A stretch of DNA of 64,000 nucleotides. It comes from a virus. The translations under genes were made by a program, and so were the position numbers. Positions 17,081 to 24,399 of this stretch are shown here, one piece after another. Location of the stretch: IMG/VR virus record IMGVR_UViG_3300000234_000002, positions 19,958 to 83,957 of that record; one strand, written 5' to 3'. Under the pieces are notes generated by a model. That model worked only from the letters and a program-made list of their open reading frames with translations, was not told where the DNA came from and ran no database searches. Position 1 is the stretch's first letter; each line of letters begins with the position of its first letter.

Positions 17081-17091
17081 GTAAAACTATA

Positions 17092-18300
17092 CTAAATAAT
17101 TCTCTCAAAAGAAAGGTGTTTACCTATTAAAACTGGCAGAGACTGTGAATTGAGTAAATTTGAAGTCTTCACAAGATCCAAATCCAAAGTTCCATCAAGC
17201 CATCCTTTTTCATCTTCAGCAGATTTGGATACAAGTTCAGTGCGACTGACAACAGCCGGGAGGGGAATCCAGGTCTCCCAATCTACGCGAAGAGAAAGTG
17301 AAATTGAACTTTCATAAAAATAGCTATCATCAGTTTCATTATATACTTCTTCGTTTTCTCCACCAGGAGAAAGGTCTATAAGTTCAATTCCTTCATAACC
17401 GAGTGAACTTTGTCTATCCCAAAGTTGATGAATTATGAAGTCGGAAAACTTCTCTCTATCCTCGGAGTCTCTGGAAAAAGCTATAAGTTCAAGAGAAACT
17501 TCAAATTTTCCACCGTATATTCTTGCAACGTCTGTTCTCTCATCAGTTATTACTATAATGTGTTTGTCACATATTTCAATTCTATCGCCGAAACATATTA
17601 CGCATCCGGGAATTGCTGAAATATTGGTGCCTTCATAATCAAAATAGTGAGACTTTGTAGTAAAACCTTCGTAGCGATAATCTGCATGGACGCTATATCC
17701 AATAGGAACATCTTTGAGGAATAAAATTTCTCCAGTATCATAATTTATTGTGTAGTCAGTATTGACTATCAACTGTTTTCTATTATCAAGCCATAATCTA
17801 AGAGAACCAGGGTATATCTTATCTCTTGATATTTGACCTTCAGTGCTAGATGTACTGGTGAAAAATATGACAGGTTCACCATGAACAGTGTAATGGGGAG
17901 TTACTGAAAATTCCCCTGGAACTTGTCTAGCTTTGTCCGGTAATTTGTCGACGGTTATTATATAACTCCCCGGCTGAGAAGGAAATTTTGTTCTTCTCGG
18001 GTCCAATCTCTCAAGCTCATTATTATTTTCTTTAACCCATTCTATAGAATAGCTTGGCTTTTGGTCAAAATAAGTTAACATGCAAAATGATGACAGAGTT
18101 CCCATATAATTATCGGCTGAAAGACGAACTCTTTCAGCCGAAGTACCATTTATTATAACACCTCTTTGAGGTCTTTCATCAAAGGAAAATTTATTTTGGA
18201 CGTTATTTACATCGTTTCTATACTTTGGGTGAGTATAAAGTACGCCTTTGATTTCGTTTATTATTTTCTTTTTAGTGGCGTTTGTTAGCCAATTCTTCAC
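17092..18300 (-). CDS. Virion structural protein (tail or neck candidate)
   Basis: A 402-residue protein with a GTG start that overlaps the stop of the upstream gene (GTGA), indicating coupled translation. It is beta-rich: HYTVHGEPVIFFTSTSS, LRLWLDNRKQLIVNTDYTIN, YDTGEILFLKDVPIGYSVHA. The stretch LIVNTDYTINYDTGEILF resembles the strand-turn unit found in many phage adhesin and tail proteins. The position upstream of sheath, in the direction of transcription, suggests a neck, tail-terminator or baseplate part. The exact role is not determinable. Confidence 0.6.
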   Translation of the reverse strand: MKNWLTNATKKKIINEIKGVLYTHPKYRNDVNNVQNKFSFDERPQRGVIINGTSAERVRLSADNYMGTLSSFCMLTYFDQKPSYSIEWVKENNNELERLDPRRTKFPSQPGSYIITVDKLPDKARQVPGEFSVTPHYTVHGEPVIFFTSTSSTEGQISRDKIYPGSLRLWLDNRKQLIVNTDYTINYDTGEILFLKDVPIGYSVHADYRYEGFTTKSHYFDYEGTNISAIPGCVICFGDRIEICDKHIIVITDERTDVARIYGGKFEVSLELIAFSRDSEDREKFSDFIIHQLWDRQSSLGYEGIELIDLSPGGENEEVYNETDDSYFYESSISLSLRVDWETWIPLPAVVSRTELVSKSAEDEKGWLDGTLDLDLVKTSNLLNSQSLPVLIGKHLSFERII

Positions 18301-18578
18301 GAATTTACGTTACTATAAAAACCTCGACGGATTCTTCCTATTTTCAAAGCTCCGTTAAGCCAGATTTTATGGTCGGAAATCTTTCTTTTAGTTCTCCTAA
18401 AACGAAGGATTTCCTTTATTATCTCTTTTTCTACTTGAATAAGTTGAGACTTACTAAGAGCTTTCGAATATTTGAAAAGAAGATCTAAAGAATAACTTGT
18501 CATATAGGTACTTCTACCAAGAGAGTATCGAATGGTGCTGAGTATAAGTACCCAAAGATCTTCATCAAAAACTTCCAT
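18297..18578 (-). CDS. Small helical protein upstream of a structural gene
   Basis: A 93-residue protein from ATG 18578. It is helical and basic (YSLDLLFKYSKALSKSQLIQ, EKEIIKEILRFRRTKRKISD, IGRIRRGFYSNVNS). Its TGA overlaps the GTG start of the next structural gene. No family recognised. The coupling suggests that it works with the 17092 protein. Confidence 0.6.
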   Translation of the reverse strand: MEVFDEDLWVLILSTIRYSLGRSTYMTSYSLDLLFKYSKALSKSQLIQVEKEIIKEILRFRRTKRKISDHKIWLNGALKIGRIRRGFYSNVNS

Positions 18579-18727
18579 TCAAGATATTACATTCGTAAAT
18601 TCAAAACTATTGAAGCGATATATCAAGAAAATGGTGAAAAAGTAAAGCCAAACCAAAACTCGGCTTCACACTTCATGTTGATAAATGGGTGTAGTATATA
18701 AATTTGGGTATAACTTCGGACACTGAA

Positions 18728-18776
18728 ATTTTGCGTGCAACTCGCCCTGTGGAAAACAGCGAGTTGCACGCAAAAT
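18728..18776. other. 18-bp perfect inverted repeat in the largest non-coding gap
   Basis: Arms 18728-18745 (attttgcgtgcaactcgc) and 18759-18776 are exact reverse complements with a 13-nt loop. It lies just after the stop of module gene 3 (18785), in the 206-bp gap 18579-18784. Like the hairpin at 16607, it has T before and A after the GC-rich stem on both strands, so it lacks the U-tract of a standard terminator. A processing site, transcript-end protector or protein-binding palindrome are all possible. The rest of the gap shows only AT-rich sequence and a weak imperfect hairpin near 18640-18665. Confidence 0.65.
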
Positions 18777-18784
18777 GGAGTTAA

Positions 18785-19141
18785 TCACTCACGGGTACTG
18801 GGATGACCTAACTCTTCTATCATAGACATAATAATTTCCGTCTCTTCTTCCTGGTCTATATCCCCATCACTTTCACGAACCCAATCCGCATCTCTACCAT
18901 CTTTTTCAAGGCTTATTTTATAAGTGTGCTCTTGCCCATCAGGAGTTTGGCTTGTGACTCTCCACTCTTCCCATCTGGGGTCTTCCTCAGGAAGAACTTC
19001 TTTTTTCAATATGGGGGAGTTAGCGATCTTTTTTACAAGACCCTTTATGGCTGACGCGACCTTCGTCTTATCAGGCGTCTTCGACGCCTCGATAGCGGCA
19101 GCAATTTTTCTTAGCTCAGTGGCAACTTGCGAGGGCCTCAT
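18785..19141 (-). CDS. Module protein 3
   Basis: A 118-residue protein with start at ATG 19141, where MRPSQ begins; the upstream in-frame extension to 19168 is not conserved. Residues 1-40 are the recurrent module. The remaining 78 residues are very acidic (EEDPRWEEWRVTSQTPDGQE, ESDGDIDQEEETEIIMSMIE) and unrelated to the tails of the other module proteins. The gene follows the actin-like ATPase gene and ends beside the 18-bp inverted repeat. Function unknown. Confidence 0.72.
   Translation of the reverse strand: MRPSQVATELRKIAAAIEASKTPDKTKVASAIKGLVKKIANSPILKKEVLPEEDPRWEEWRVTSQTPDGQEHTYKISLEKDGRDADWVRESDGDIDQEEETEIIMSMIEELGHPSTRE
19022..19141 (-). repeat. Recurrent 120-bp module, copy 3
   Basis: Almost base-for-base identical to copies 2 and 5. 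The few differences from copy 2 lie near the codons for module residues 26-39. Confidence 0.9.
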
Positions 19142-19164
19142 GAAAACTCCGTGATATAAAAAAC

Positions 19165-20163
19165 TCAATCGCTCATTTGAGCGGCAGTGTGGAGACCGAG
19201 AGCAACAGCGTGCATAGGGTCAGATGCCTGTCTGATTTCCGATATTTCAATCGGAAATTTTGACTTCTTGGATTCAAAGATTTCAGTAAATTTATCCATG
19301 AAGCCCGAAGCCATGGAAGTTCCGCCAGAAACAATAATGGGAATGGGAGTGGAAAGAAGAAATTCAGACTTTGCTCTATGAAATTGAGAAATAATCTTAT
19401 CTATTGTATATTCGATAAGATTAGAAATGTAGAAAGAAATCGCTTCAGCTTCTCTTCCCCTTGGGTTCAAGATGTTAACCCCCGACTCTTTAATATGACA
19501 AGCCTTCGAAGCTGTGATCCCTAAAGCACTTGAAGCTCCAGCATCAATCCAATCACCACCTCTCCCGAGCGAGAATTCCAAAGCGCTCATCGCGTTGTAT
19601 GACAAACAAACATTTGTCATACCAGATCCATATGATATCCCAAGACCGGAGAATTTTGTGGATGAACCTTCGGAATAAACTATAGCGAGCGCTTCATTAA
19701 CTGGCTCCGGGTCGTAACCAGTTTCTTGGATTATCTTTTTGAGAATGCTGGTGTGATAAATGGTATTGGAACCGGCAATATCAATTGCCGGGGCCGGAAC
19801 AGAGAAACAGCATTTTTCGTTCGGGGACTTCGGCTTCCCGATGAGATTGTTAATTATAATGGCGATGACTTTCTGAGCCTCAACTTCACCGGACGAAACA
19901 ACACCGCCTGCGAGGGGTCTGCGGATTTCTTTGTTGAAAAGATTCGCAGAAGCTAATGCGTCATCACCAATAACATAAAGAGAACCATCAATTTCTACGA
20001 AAGCAGTGTTGCTGAGCTTGAGCATCCTCTTGTGCTCAATAGGCAAATCAAGGAAAGCATCCCTAACTCTTTTAATGGAAACTTTCTTTTCTGAACTTCG
20101 TGCAGCCACGAAGTTCATAGTTCCACAGTCTAGACCAACACCAAAGATTTCGTTTTTAGACAT
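19165..20163 (-). CDS. Actin-like ATPase (ParM/MreB/Hsp70 fold)
   Basis: A 332-residue protein; ATG 20163 is preferred over the TTG at 20175. The actin-fold signatures appear in order: phosphate-1 loop VGLDCGTMNFVAAR at the N-terminus, YVIGDDALA, connector NEALAIVYSEGS, phosphate-2 loop LGISYGSGMTNVCLSY and adenosine-binding PIIVSGGTSMASGFMDKF. The C-terminus reads SDPMHAVALGLHTAAQ. Phage proteins of this fold can polymerise to move DNA or virions, or act as chaperones. Its place among virion genes does not decide between these. All nucleotide motifs look intact. Confidence 0.82.
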   Translation of the reverse strand: MSKNEIFGVGLDCGTMNFVAARSSEKKVSIKRVRDAFLDLPIEHKRMLKLSNTAFVEIDGSLYVIGDDALASANLFNKEIRRPLAGGVVSSGEVEAQKVIAIIINNLIGKPKSPNEKCCFSVPAPAIDIAGSNTIYHTSILKKIIQETGYDPEPVNEALAIVYSEGSSTKFSGLGISYGSGMTNVCLSYNAMSALEFSLGRGGDWIDAGASSALGITASKACHIKESGVNILNPRGREAEAISFYISNLIEYTIDKIISQFHRAKSEFLLSTPIPIIVSGGTSMASGFMDKFTEIFESKKSKFPIEISEIRQASDPMHAVALGLHTAAQMSD

Positions 20164-20197
20164 TTCGATAATCAAGTTACATCAAAGTTTTTATTTT

Positions 20198-20725
20198 TTA
20201 ATATTTGGAATTCTCATATTCACGGAAAGATTCAGCTAAATCAGAAACTCCTGATTCTTCTAAGCCTTCAATAATATCATTTGAATGAAATGCTCCATGG
20301 GAGCAAAACCAAATAATAGTGTCTTCTTTTTGTAAAAACTCTTTCATAGAAGAATATTTTTTGAACGACTTCTGATCAAATCCTTCGACTTCATCCCAAG
20401 TTTTTGATCCAGATCCCAGGACGTCAACAGGACTACTGGATTTTAAACTTTTCGGGTCTGAATTAATAGCAACAAAAACTGAGTCAGTAAAAGCTGCCCA
20501 AATACTACCGCTAACCTTTAAACCTTCTTTCATTTCATAAACAAGGTCCATAGCAGAATAATCGCCGTTATTTATATCGATAGATACAACTGAGGGAACT
20601 TCAGATGAGATCTTTTTAACAAGACCCTTTATGGCTGAAGCGACCTTCGTCTTATCAGGCGTCTTCGACGCCTCGATAGCGGCAGCAATTTTACGGAGTT
20701 CAGTGGCAACTTGCGAGGGCCTCAT
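20198..20725 (-). CDS. Module protein 4
   Basis: A 175-residue protein starting at ATG 20725 with the MRPSQ module. A hydrophobic in-frame extension to 20767 is AT-rich and not shared, so it is excluded. After the module comes an alpha/beta domain (VPSVVSIDINNGDYSAMDLV, GSIWAAFTDSVFVAINSDPK, DTIIWFCSHGAFHSNDIIEG). It has no recognised family, although the CSHGAFHSND segment has the look of a possible active or metal site. It lies between the actin-like gene and the 20764 gene. Confidence 0.7.
   Translation of the reverse strand: MRPSQVATELRKIAAAIEASKTPDKTKVASAIKGLVKKISSEVPSVVSIDINNGDYSAMDLVYEMKEGLKVSGSIWAAFTDSVFVAINSDPKSLKSSSPVDVLGSGSKTWDEVEGFDQKSFKKYSSMKEFLQKEDTIIWFCSHGAFHSNDIIEGLEESGVSDLAESFREYENSKY
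20606..20725 (-). repeat. Recurrent 120-bp module, copy 4
   Basis: Same module as the other four copies. It differs at a few codons (an agttccg-type variant around LRK) and ends ISS instead of IA. Confidence 0.88.
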
Positions 20726-20763
20726 GAAAATTATAGAAAATAAAAAAATAAAAAACTCAAGAT

Positions 20764-21303
20764 TCAAATTTTTGGTTTTTTACCTCTCAAATTTTTGAGA
20801 GCGTTTATAGATTCGTGGTTTCCTTCAACCTTCTTCTCTTCGGCATTAAAATTGACTTCACTATTTTCCGGGGTAATTTGGCTGGGTATGAATATTGGCA
20901 TACTATTATCGACAGCTTGTTCTGGTCGGGATGACTGGCTTGGCTGGAAATTACCAGAAGCGTTTTGCATAGTCTTCTCTAAAGACGATATCATGGATTC
21001 AAGTCTGTTCATAAGAGCGTCTACTTTAGACTCTTTAACATTATCAGGTTCATTTTTAATTACCATATTATTGATGATCTGAGGCGGCGGCGGTTGAGTA
21101 ACTTCTTCTTTGCGAAGAACTTGAGAGTGGACAACCTTTGTGGTATTGATAGGATGAACTGATATATAATGGGAAAGTCTACGAACATCTTGAGAAGATG
21201 AATATTGATGATCTGATATTATAGATTCACCTCCACCAGTTAAAGTTACTCCGATGTCTTCTATTGCCAAAGAAGTGTTCAAACGATTTTTTATTTTAAA
21301 CAT
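20764..21303 (-). CDS. Hypothetical virion-region protein, proline-rich linker
   Basis: A 179-residue protein. ATG 21303 overlaps the upstream stop (GTGATG) and is preferred to the GTG at 21306. Residues 1-35 are probably a beta domain (FKIKNRLNTSLAIEDIGVTL). A low-complexity segment with QPPPPQII follows, then a helix (SKVDALMNRLESMISSLEKT) and a disordered polar tail. No family recognised. Translational coupling to 21303-21968 suggests the two products act together. Confidence 0.6.
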   Translation of the reverse strand: MFKIKNRLNTSLAIEDIGVTLTGGGESIISDHQYSSSQDVRRLSHYISVHPINTTKVVHSQVLRKEEVTQPPPPQIINNMVIKNEPDNVKESKVDALMNRLESMISSLEKTMQNASGNFQPSQSSRPEQAVDNSMPIFIPSQITPENSEVNFNAEEKKVEGNHESINALKNLRGKKPKI

Positions 21304-21968
21304 CACAAACTCTTTTCTATCAGATCTCTTATGGCTGATGAAAACTCATTCGCCACTAAATCCGATACTCTATTCGCAAATCTTCCTATTATACCTTCAA
21401 GTTGTTTAGACTTGTAAATGAATTCTTTATTTTCAGCCTCATACTCCTCTTTGCGGGCTGCCATATAAGAGTTAGATTTAATTATTAACTTGCCTTGCCT
21501 AGTAAGAAGCATAGACTTAGGGGTCGCACTAATTTTTCTTTTAAAGTCACGGTGAGATGAAGTCTCTCTGGCGTCAAGAACCCTTCGGCGCCCATCATTC
21601 AATCCATCGCCGTAACGCTTTCTAGCGTCAACGGCACCGTAACCTCTTCTCAGAACTCTCTGAACTCCGCCTAAAGGCTTTTTTCTGAAAGTTTTGTCGG
21701 GTTTCGGCTCTTCCTCTTCGTCAGATTCTTCTACTTTTATATCAGAGTTTTCTAAATCTATGCCCTCGATGTCAAATACTATCTCGAATTCTATTACATT
21801 ATTCGTTATATTAGCTAAAACTTCATAATGTTTTAAATGTTCAAATTTGGTAATACCTTCGGACACCAATAATTTATCAAGCAAATCAATGCCATCCTTA
21901 GCTATTTCTTCAACTATTGAAGAAATAATCTGTTTTGAAATTTGGAGGAGTGATTTCTCGATGCTCAT
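21303..21968 (-). CDS. Hypothetical virion-region protein with basic and acidic segments
   Basis: A 221-residue protein from ATG 21968, overlapping the upstream stop (ATGA). Helical N-terminus (LLQISKQIISSIVEEIAKDG), then an acidic patch (KVEESDEEEEPKPDK), an Arg-rich stretch (VQRVLRRGYGAVDARKRYGD) and a long C-terminal helix ending ANEFSSAIRDLIEKSL. No domain recognised. It is one of three overlapping genes (23284 to 20764) that form a likely assembly unit. Confidence 0.6.
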   Translation of the reverse strand: MSIEKSLLQISKQIISSIVEEIAKDGIDLLDKLLVSEGITKFEHLKHYEVLANITNNVIEFEIVFDIEGIDLENSDIKVEESDEEEEPKPDKTFRKKPLGGVQRVLRRGYGAVDARKRYGDGLNDGRRRVLDARETSSHRDFKRKISATPKSMLLTRQGKLIIKSNSYMAARKEEYEAENKEFIYKSKQLEGIIGRFANRVSDLVANEFSSAIRDLIEKSL

Positions 21969-23284
21969 CTACGGTAAGTATTTTCAAAAGTTACAGTGTT
22001 ACCACGAAATTCACGTTCATCAGGGATAGCGGATCTTTCCGAAACCATAGGGTTCGAAGAACCTTCACCCGGAATAGTGAATCTTGTTTGAGGAGAATAA
22101 AGACGGGAAGTATTTATAATAGGAACTTTACTTCTTATATCTTGTTCATCAATGTGTGATATTATAAAAAACTGCTGAAGTTGCATGCCTCTAGCAGTTG
22201 GCATTTTAACCGAACCTATCGAATATCTGTCACCATTCAATTTTAAAATGAAATCCCTTTGAGACAATAGAGGTGAAGGACTAGTCCAAGTATCTTGTTC
22301 GTGTGATAACGTCTGTCCCCTATTTGTTAATTTATGAGCTTTATTTGAGTCATCGGGAGCTATTATTATATCGTAAGGACCGTCGTAACCACCTATGAAT
22401 CCGGTGGCGTAGCAAAGTAAACAATCAGATTGCGGCTGTCTATGCGTAGAAGAATAACAACCACATCTAATTCCAAAATTCTTTCGAATATAAACTTTTA
22501 CCCTTTCCCCACCTTGGTAGAGAAGGAATTTATTCCTTCTTACAGCTTCTCTCCATATCCAGTCAAGCTGTTCAGTTTCGTAATTATTGGATATAGCTGA
22601 TTTACTGAGTGAAGTTTCAACTTCATTACCACTAGAATCAACACAAACTGAAGTTAGTCTATAATACACTCTCTGCCCCATGTTAGTTTTCACAATATTA
22701 TTTTTATAACGATAAGTTGCTAAAACAACACTATTTTCATTCGGGACTACTGGAGGAATAGGTTTTTGGGAAACAGGATCAAAAGAACCATAATTTCTTA
22801 TTTGAACTTGACCAGAAGTTGAGTCTATGGAATCTATGGAAGCCACAACACCATCAATTGTGACGTAAACATTAAGGCTAGCGCAGTCTGCTTCACCAAG
22901 CCAAGGCTGGATGACGATCGGTTTGTATCTAGTTTGAAAAACCCATTGGGCATCAGGGTCAGTAGTTCCCTTATATACAAATGAGTTCGATACATCTTCT
23001 TCCAAAGAAAGAGCGGTAATAGTTTCGTCTCTCCAAAAGTTACTGCAAACCGGAATTAAATTTAATTTTTGAAAATCACCATAAGGAGAATCGAAAGCCC
23101 TATAAATATTAACGCCTATTATTTGGAACCTGGAATTTTGAAATAAACTTGACGGGTCATCCCATCTTAAATCAATAATTCCAGGTTCAAGACCAGACTG
23201 ACAAGAAAAATTCAAAGGAGGTAAAGGAGAGGCCGAATAGTCCTGTTCCAGTATATGGGGAGGTCTATCAGCAGGAGCTGGCAT
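21965..23284 (-). CDS. Virion structural protein with a zinc-binding cysteine cluster
   Basis: A 439-residue protein. The N-terminal half looks like fibronectin-III or Ig-type beta domains (EPGIIDLRWDDPSSLFQNSR, FQIIGVNIYRAFDSPYGDFQ). Near residue 275 lies a Cys cluster (RCGCYSSTHRQPQSDCLLC) followed by YATGFIGGYDGPYDI. A C-x-C ... C-x-x-C cluster with a GTGF-GGY-like tail recurs in structural proteins of large myoviruses. The C-terminus is beta-rich (RDFILKLNGDRYSIGSVKMP). A tail, baseplate or neck location is inferred from neighbours. Confidence 0.68.
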   Translation of the reverse strand: MPAPADRPPHILEQDYSASPLPPLNFSCQSGLEPGIIDLRWDDPSSLFQNSRFQIIGVNIYRAFDSPYGDFQKLNLIPVCSNFWRDETITALSLEEDVSNSFVYKGTTDPDAQWVFQTRYKPIVIQPWLGEADCASLNVYVTIDGVVASIDSIDSTSGQVQIRNYGSFDPVSQKPIPPVVPNENSVVLATYRYKNNIVKTNMGQRVYYRLTSVCVDSSGNEVETSLSKSAISNNYETEQLDWIWREAVRRNKFLLYQGGERVKVYIRKNFGIRCGCYSSTHRQPQSDCLLCYATGFIGGYDGPYDIIIAPDDSNKAHKLTNRGQTLSHEQDTWTSPSPLLSQRDFILKLNGDRYSIGSVKMPTARGMQLQQFFIISHIDEQDIRSKVPIINTSRLYSPQTRFTIPGEGSSNPMVSERSAIPDEREFRGNTVTFENTYRR

Positions 23285-23317
23285 AATAAAAAGATTTAAT
23301 CAAGAATTGAAACAAAT

Positions 23318-23599
23318 TTAGTCTTCTTCGACTAAGACGTGAAGTGAATATCCACCGTTTTCACCAGGTTCAACCGATAGTCTTTGTATTTTAGATTTAT
23401 CGAGGTCCTCATCGGACAAAACCTTCTGGACAGTTTGAACCTTAGCCTGATTAATGGTTTTTATTCTTGCGTCGAGTTCGTCGAGTTCATGCTTACGACG
23501 AACATACTCAACGGACCAATGCGTCAAAGATGCATCATACTCGGATATGCGGGTGAGGGTCTCGCCGGAAAGAGGAAATTTTTTAGTAACCATAGCCAT
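23318..23599 (-). CDS. Small coiled-coil protein
   Basis: A 93-residue protein from ATG 23599 (or 23593). A long charged helix (SVEYVRRKHELDELDARIKT) precedes a short beta C-terminus (GGYSLHVLVEED). Its start overlaps the 3' end of the preceding gene by 17 nt. No family recognised. Confidence 0.6.
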   Translation of the reverse strand: MAMVTKKFPLSGETLTRISEYDASLTHWSVEYVRRKHELDELDARIKTINQAKVQTVQKVLSDEDLDKSKIQRLSVEPGENGGYSLHVLVEED

Positions 23600-23858
23600 A
23601 AGGAATAATACCAGGCTTAAATGTGATTTTTAACTCTAAATTATCCGCCGAAGCATAATGTCTATCAAGTCCGTATTCGTTTTTCGTTATATTAAGAGCT
23701 GACTCTACGGCAGCTTCTATTTCAAATTTAAGTTTTTCTTGGAGAGCATTCTTATCAACATCGCCCGAAAAATGAACTTCGAAAGATAGACTACCTTTTA
23801 TAAAATATTGGTTGTCGTCTTCACTGGCGATCTTAGTGGCAATTTTACCAAAATTCAT
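23583..23858 (-). CDS. Hypothetical small protein with RIA-type N-terminus
   Basis: A 91-residue protein starting MNFGKIATKIASEDDNQYFI, a short amphipathic helix like those on other likely virion proteins nearby. The rest is alternating strand and helix (LSFEVHFSGDVDKNALQEKL, LELKITFKPGI). A 33-bp stretch encoding ASEDDNQYFIK recurs at 24004-24036 in the neighbouring remnant. Function unknown. Confidence 0.6.
   Translation of the reverse strand: MNFGKIATKIASEDDNQYFIKGSLSFEVHFSGDVDKNALQEKLKFEIEAAVESALNITKNEYGLDRHYASADNLELKITFKPGIIPYGYGY
23796..23828. repeat. 33-bp direct repeat, copy A (partner 24004-24036)
   Basis: 23796-23828 and 24004-24036 match at 32 of 33 bases and are in the same orientation. 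Copy A lies in the coding start of the 23583 gene. Copy B overlaps the stop of module gene 5. This marks a past duplication or recombination event. Confidence 0.85.
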
Positions 23859-23895
23859 AAAACATAATGAAAATTAAAAGAATAATACATGAAAA

Positions 23896-24081
23896 TTAGT
23901 TATTAACTGTTAATTTAATCAACGCAGACTCTCGTCGAACACTATGACTAATGCCACATTGTCTCGTACAAGTCTTCATCATTTCACGTATAATAATGAT
24001 GCTTTTTATAAAATATTGGTTGTCGTCTTCACTAGCTTTTGCTTGCAATTTTAACTTCATACTGAAATTCATTGCTACCAT
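23896..24081 (-). pseudogene. Remnant of a paralogue of the 23583 gene, or a 61-aa overlapping ORF
   Basis: A short frame (MVAMNFSMKLKLQAKASEDD...) overlaps the 3' end of module gene 5 in another frame. It shares the 33-bp repeat with the 23583 gene, including the coding frame for ASEDDNQYFIK, and then diverges. The rest (TCTRQCGISHSVRRESALIK) shows no recognised family. A decayed, recombined copy is the simplest reading; expression is doubtful. Confidence 0.4.
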
Positions 24082-24376
24082 CCCAATACATCAGAATATC
24101 TCTTAATAGATCCTCATCACCAACAACATTCTCTAAAACACCATTTTGTAATTCATCAGTTGAAAAAATTGCAGAGTGTGATTCACCACCACACTTTGCA
24201 GTTATGAAATCAACATCACCTTCTTCAATTTTCACATCATAAATTTTTGTCTTTGTAGCGATCTTTTTTACAAGACCCTTTATGGCTGAGGCGACCCTCG
24301 CCTTATCAGGCGTCTTCGACGCCTCGATAGCGGCAGCAATTTTTCTTAGCTCAGTGGCAACTTGCGAGGGCTTCAT
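24032..24376 (-). CDS. Module protein 5
   Basis: A 114-residue protein from ATG 24376 starting MKPSQ with the full 40-residue module. The tail is 74 residues (KIYDVKIEEGDVDFITAKCG, SAIFSTDELQNGVLENVVGD, ending EFQYEVKIASKS). The TAG stop falls inside the second copy of the 33-bp repeat, so its C-terminus may have been set by the same rearrangement that left the remnant at 23896. Function unknown. Confidence 0.7.
   Translation of the reverse strand: MKPSQVATELRKIAAAIEASKTPDKARVASAIKGLVKKIATKTKIYDVKIEEGDVDFITAKCGGESHSAIFSTDELQNGVLENVVGDEDLLRDILMYWDGSNEFQYEVKIASKS
24257..24376 (-). repeat. Recurrent 120-bp module, copy 5
   Basis: Fifth copy of the module. The 7-bp inverted repeat with GAA loop (sense strand) is at 24308-24324 and is present unchanged in all five copies. 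Confidence 0.9.
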
Positions 24377-24399
24377 GTTAACTGTAAAGAATAAAAAAG

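Noticed and set aside
18728-18776. Reading the 18-bp hairpin as a standard intrinsic terminator
   Set aside because: No U-tract follows the stem on either strand; the flanks are in the reverse order.
16670-24376. Possible reassigned TAG codon, as in some huge phages
   Set aside because: TAG closes genes at sensible points (16670 and 24032) and no gene needs read-through, so the standard code suffices.
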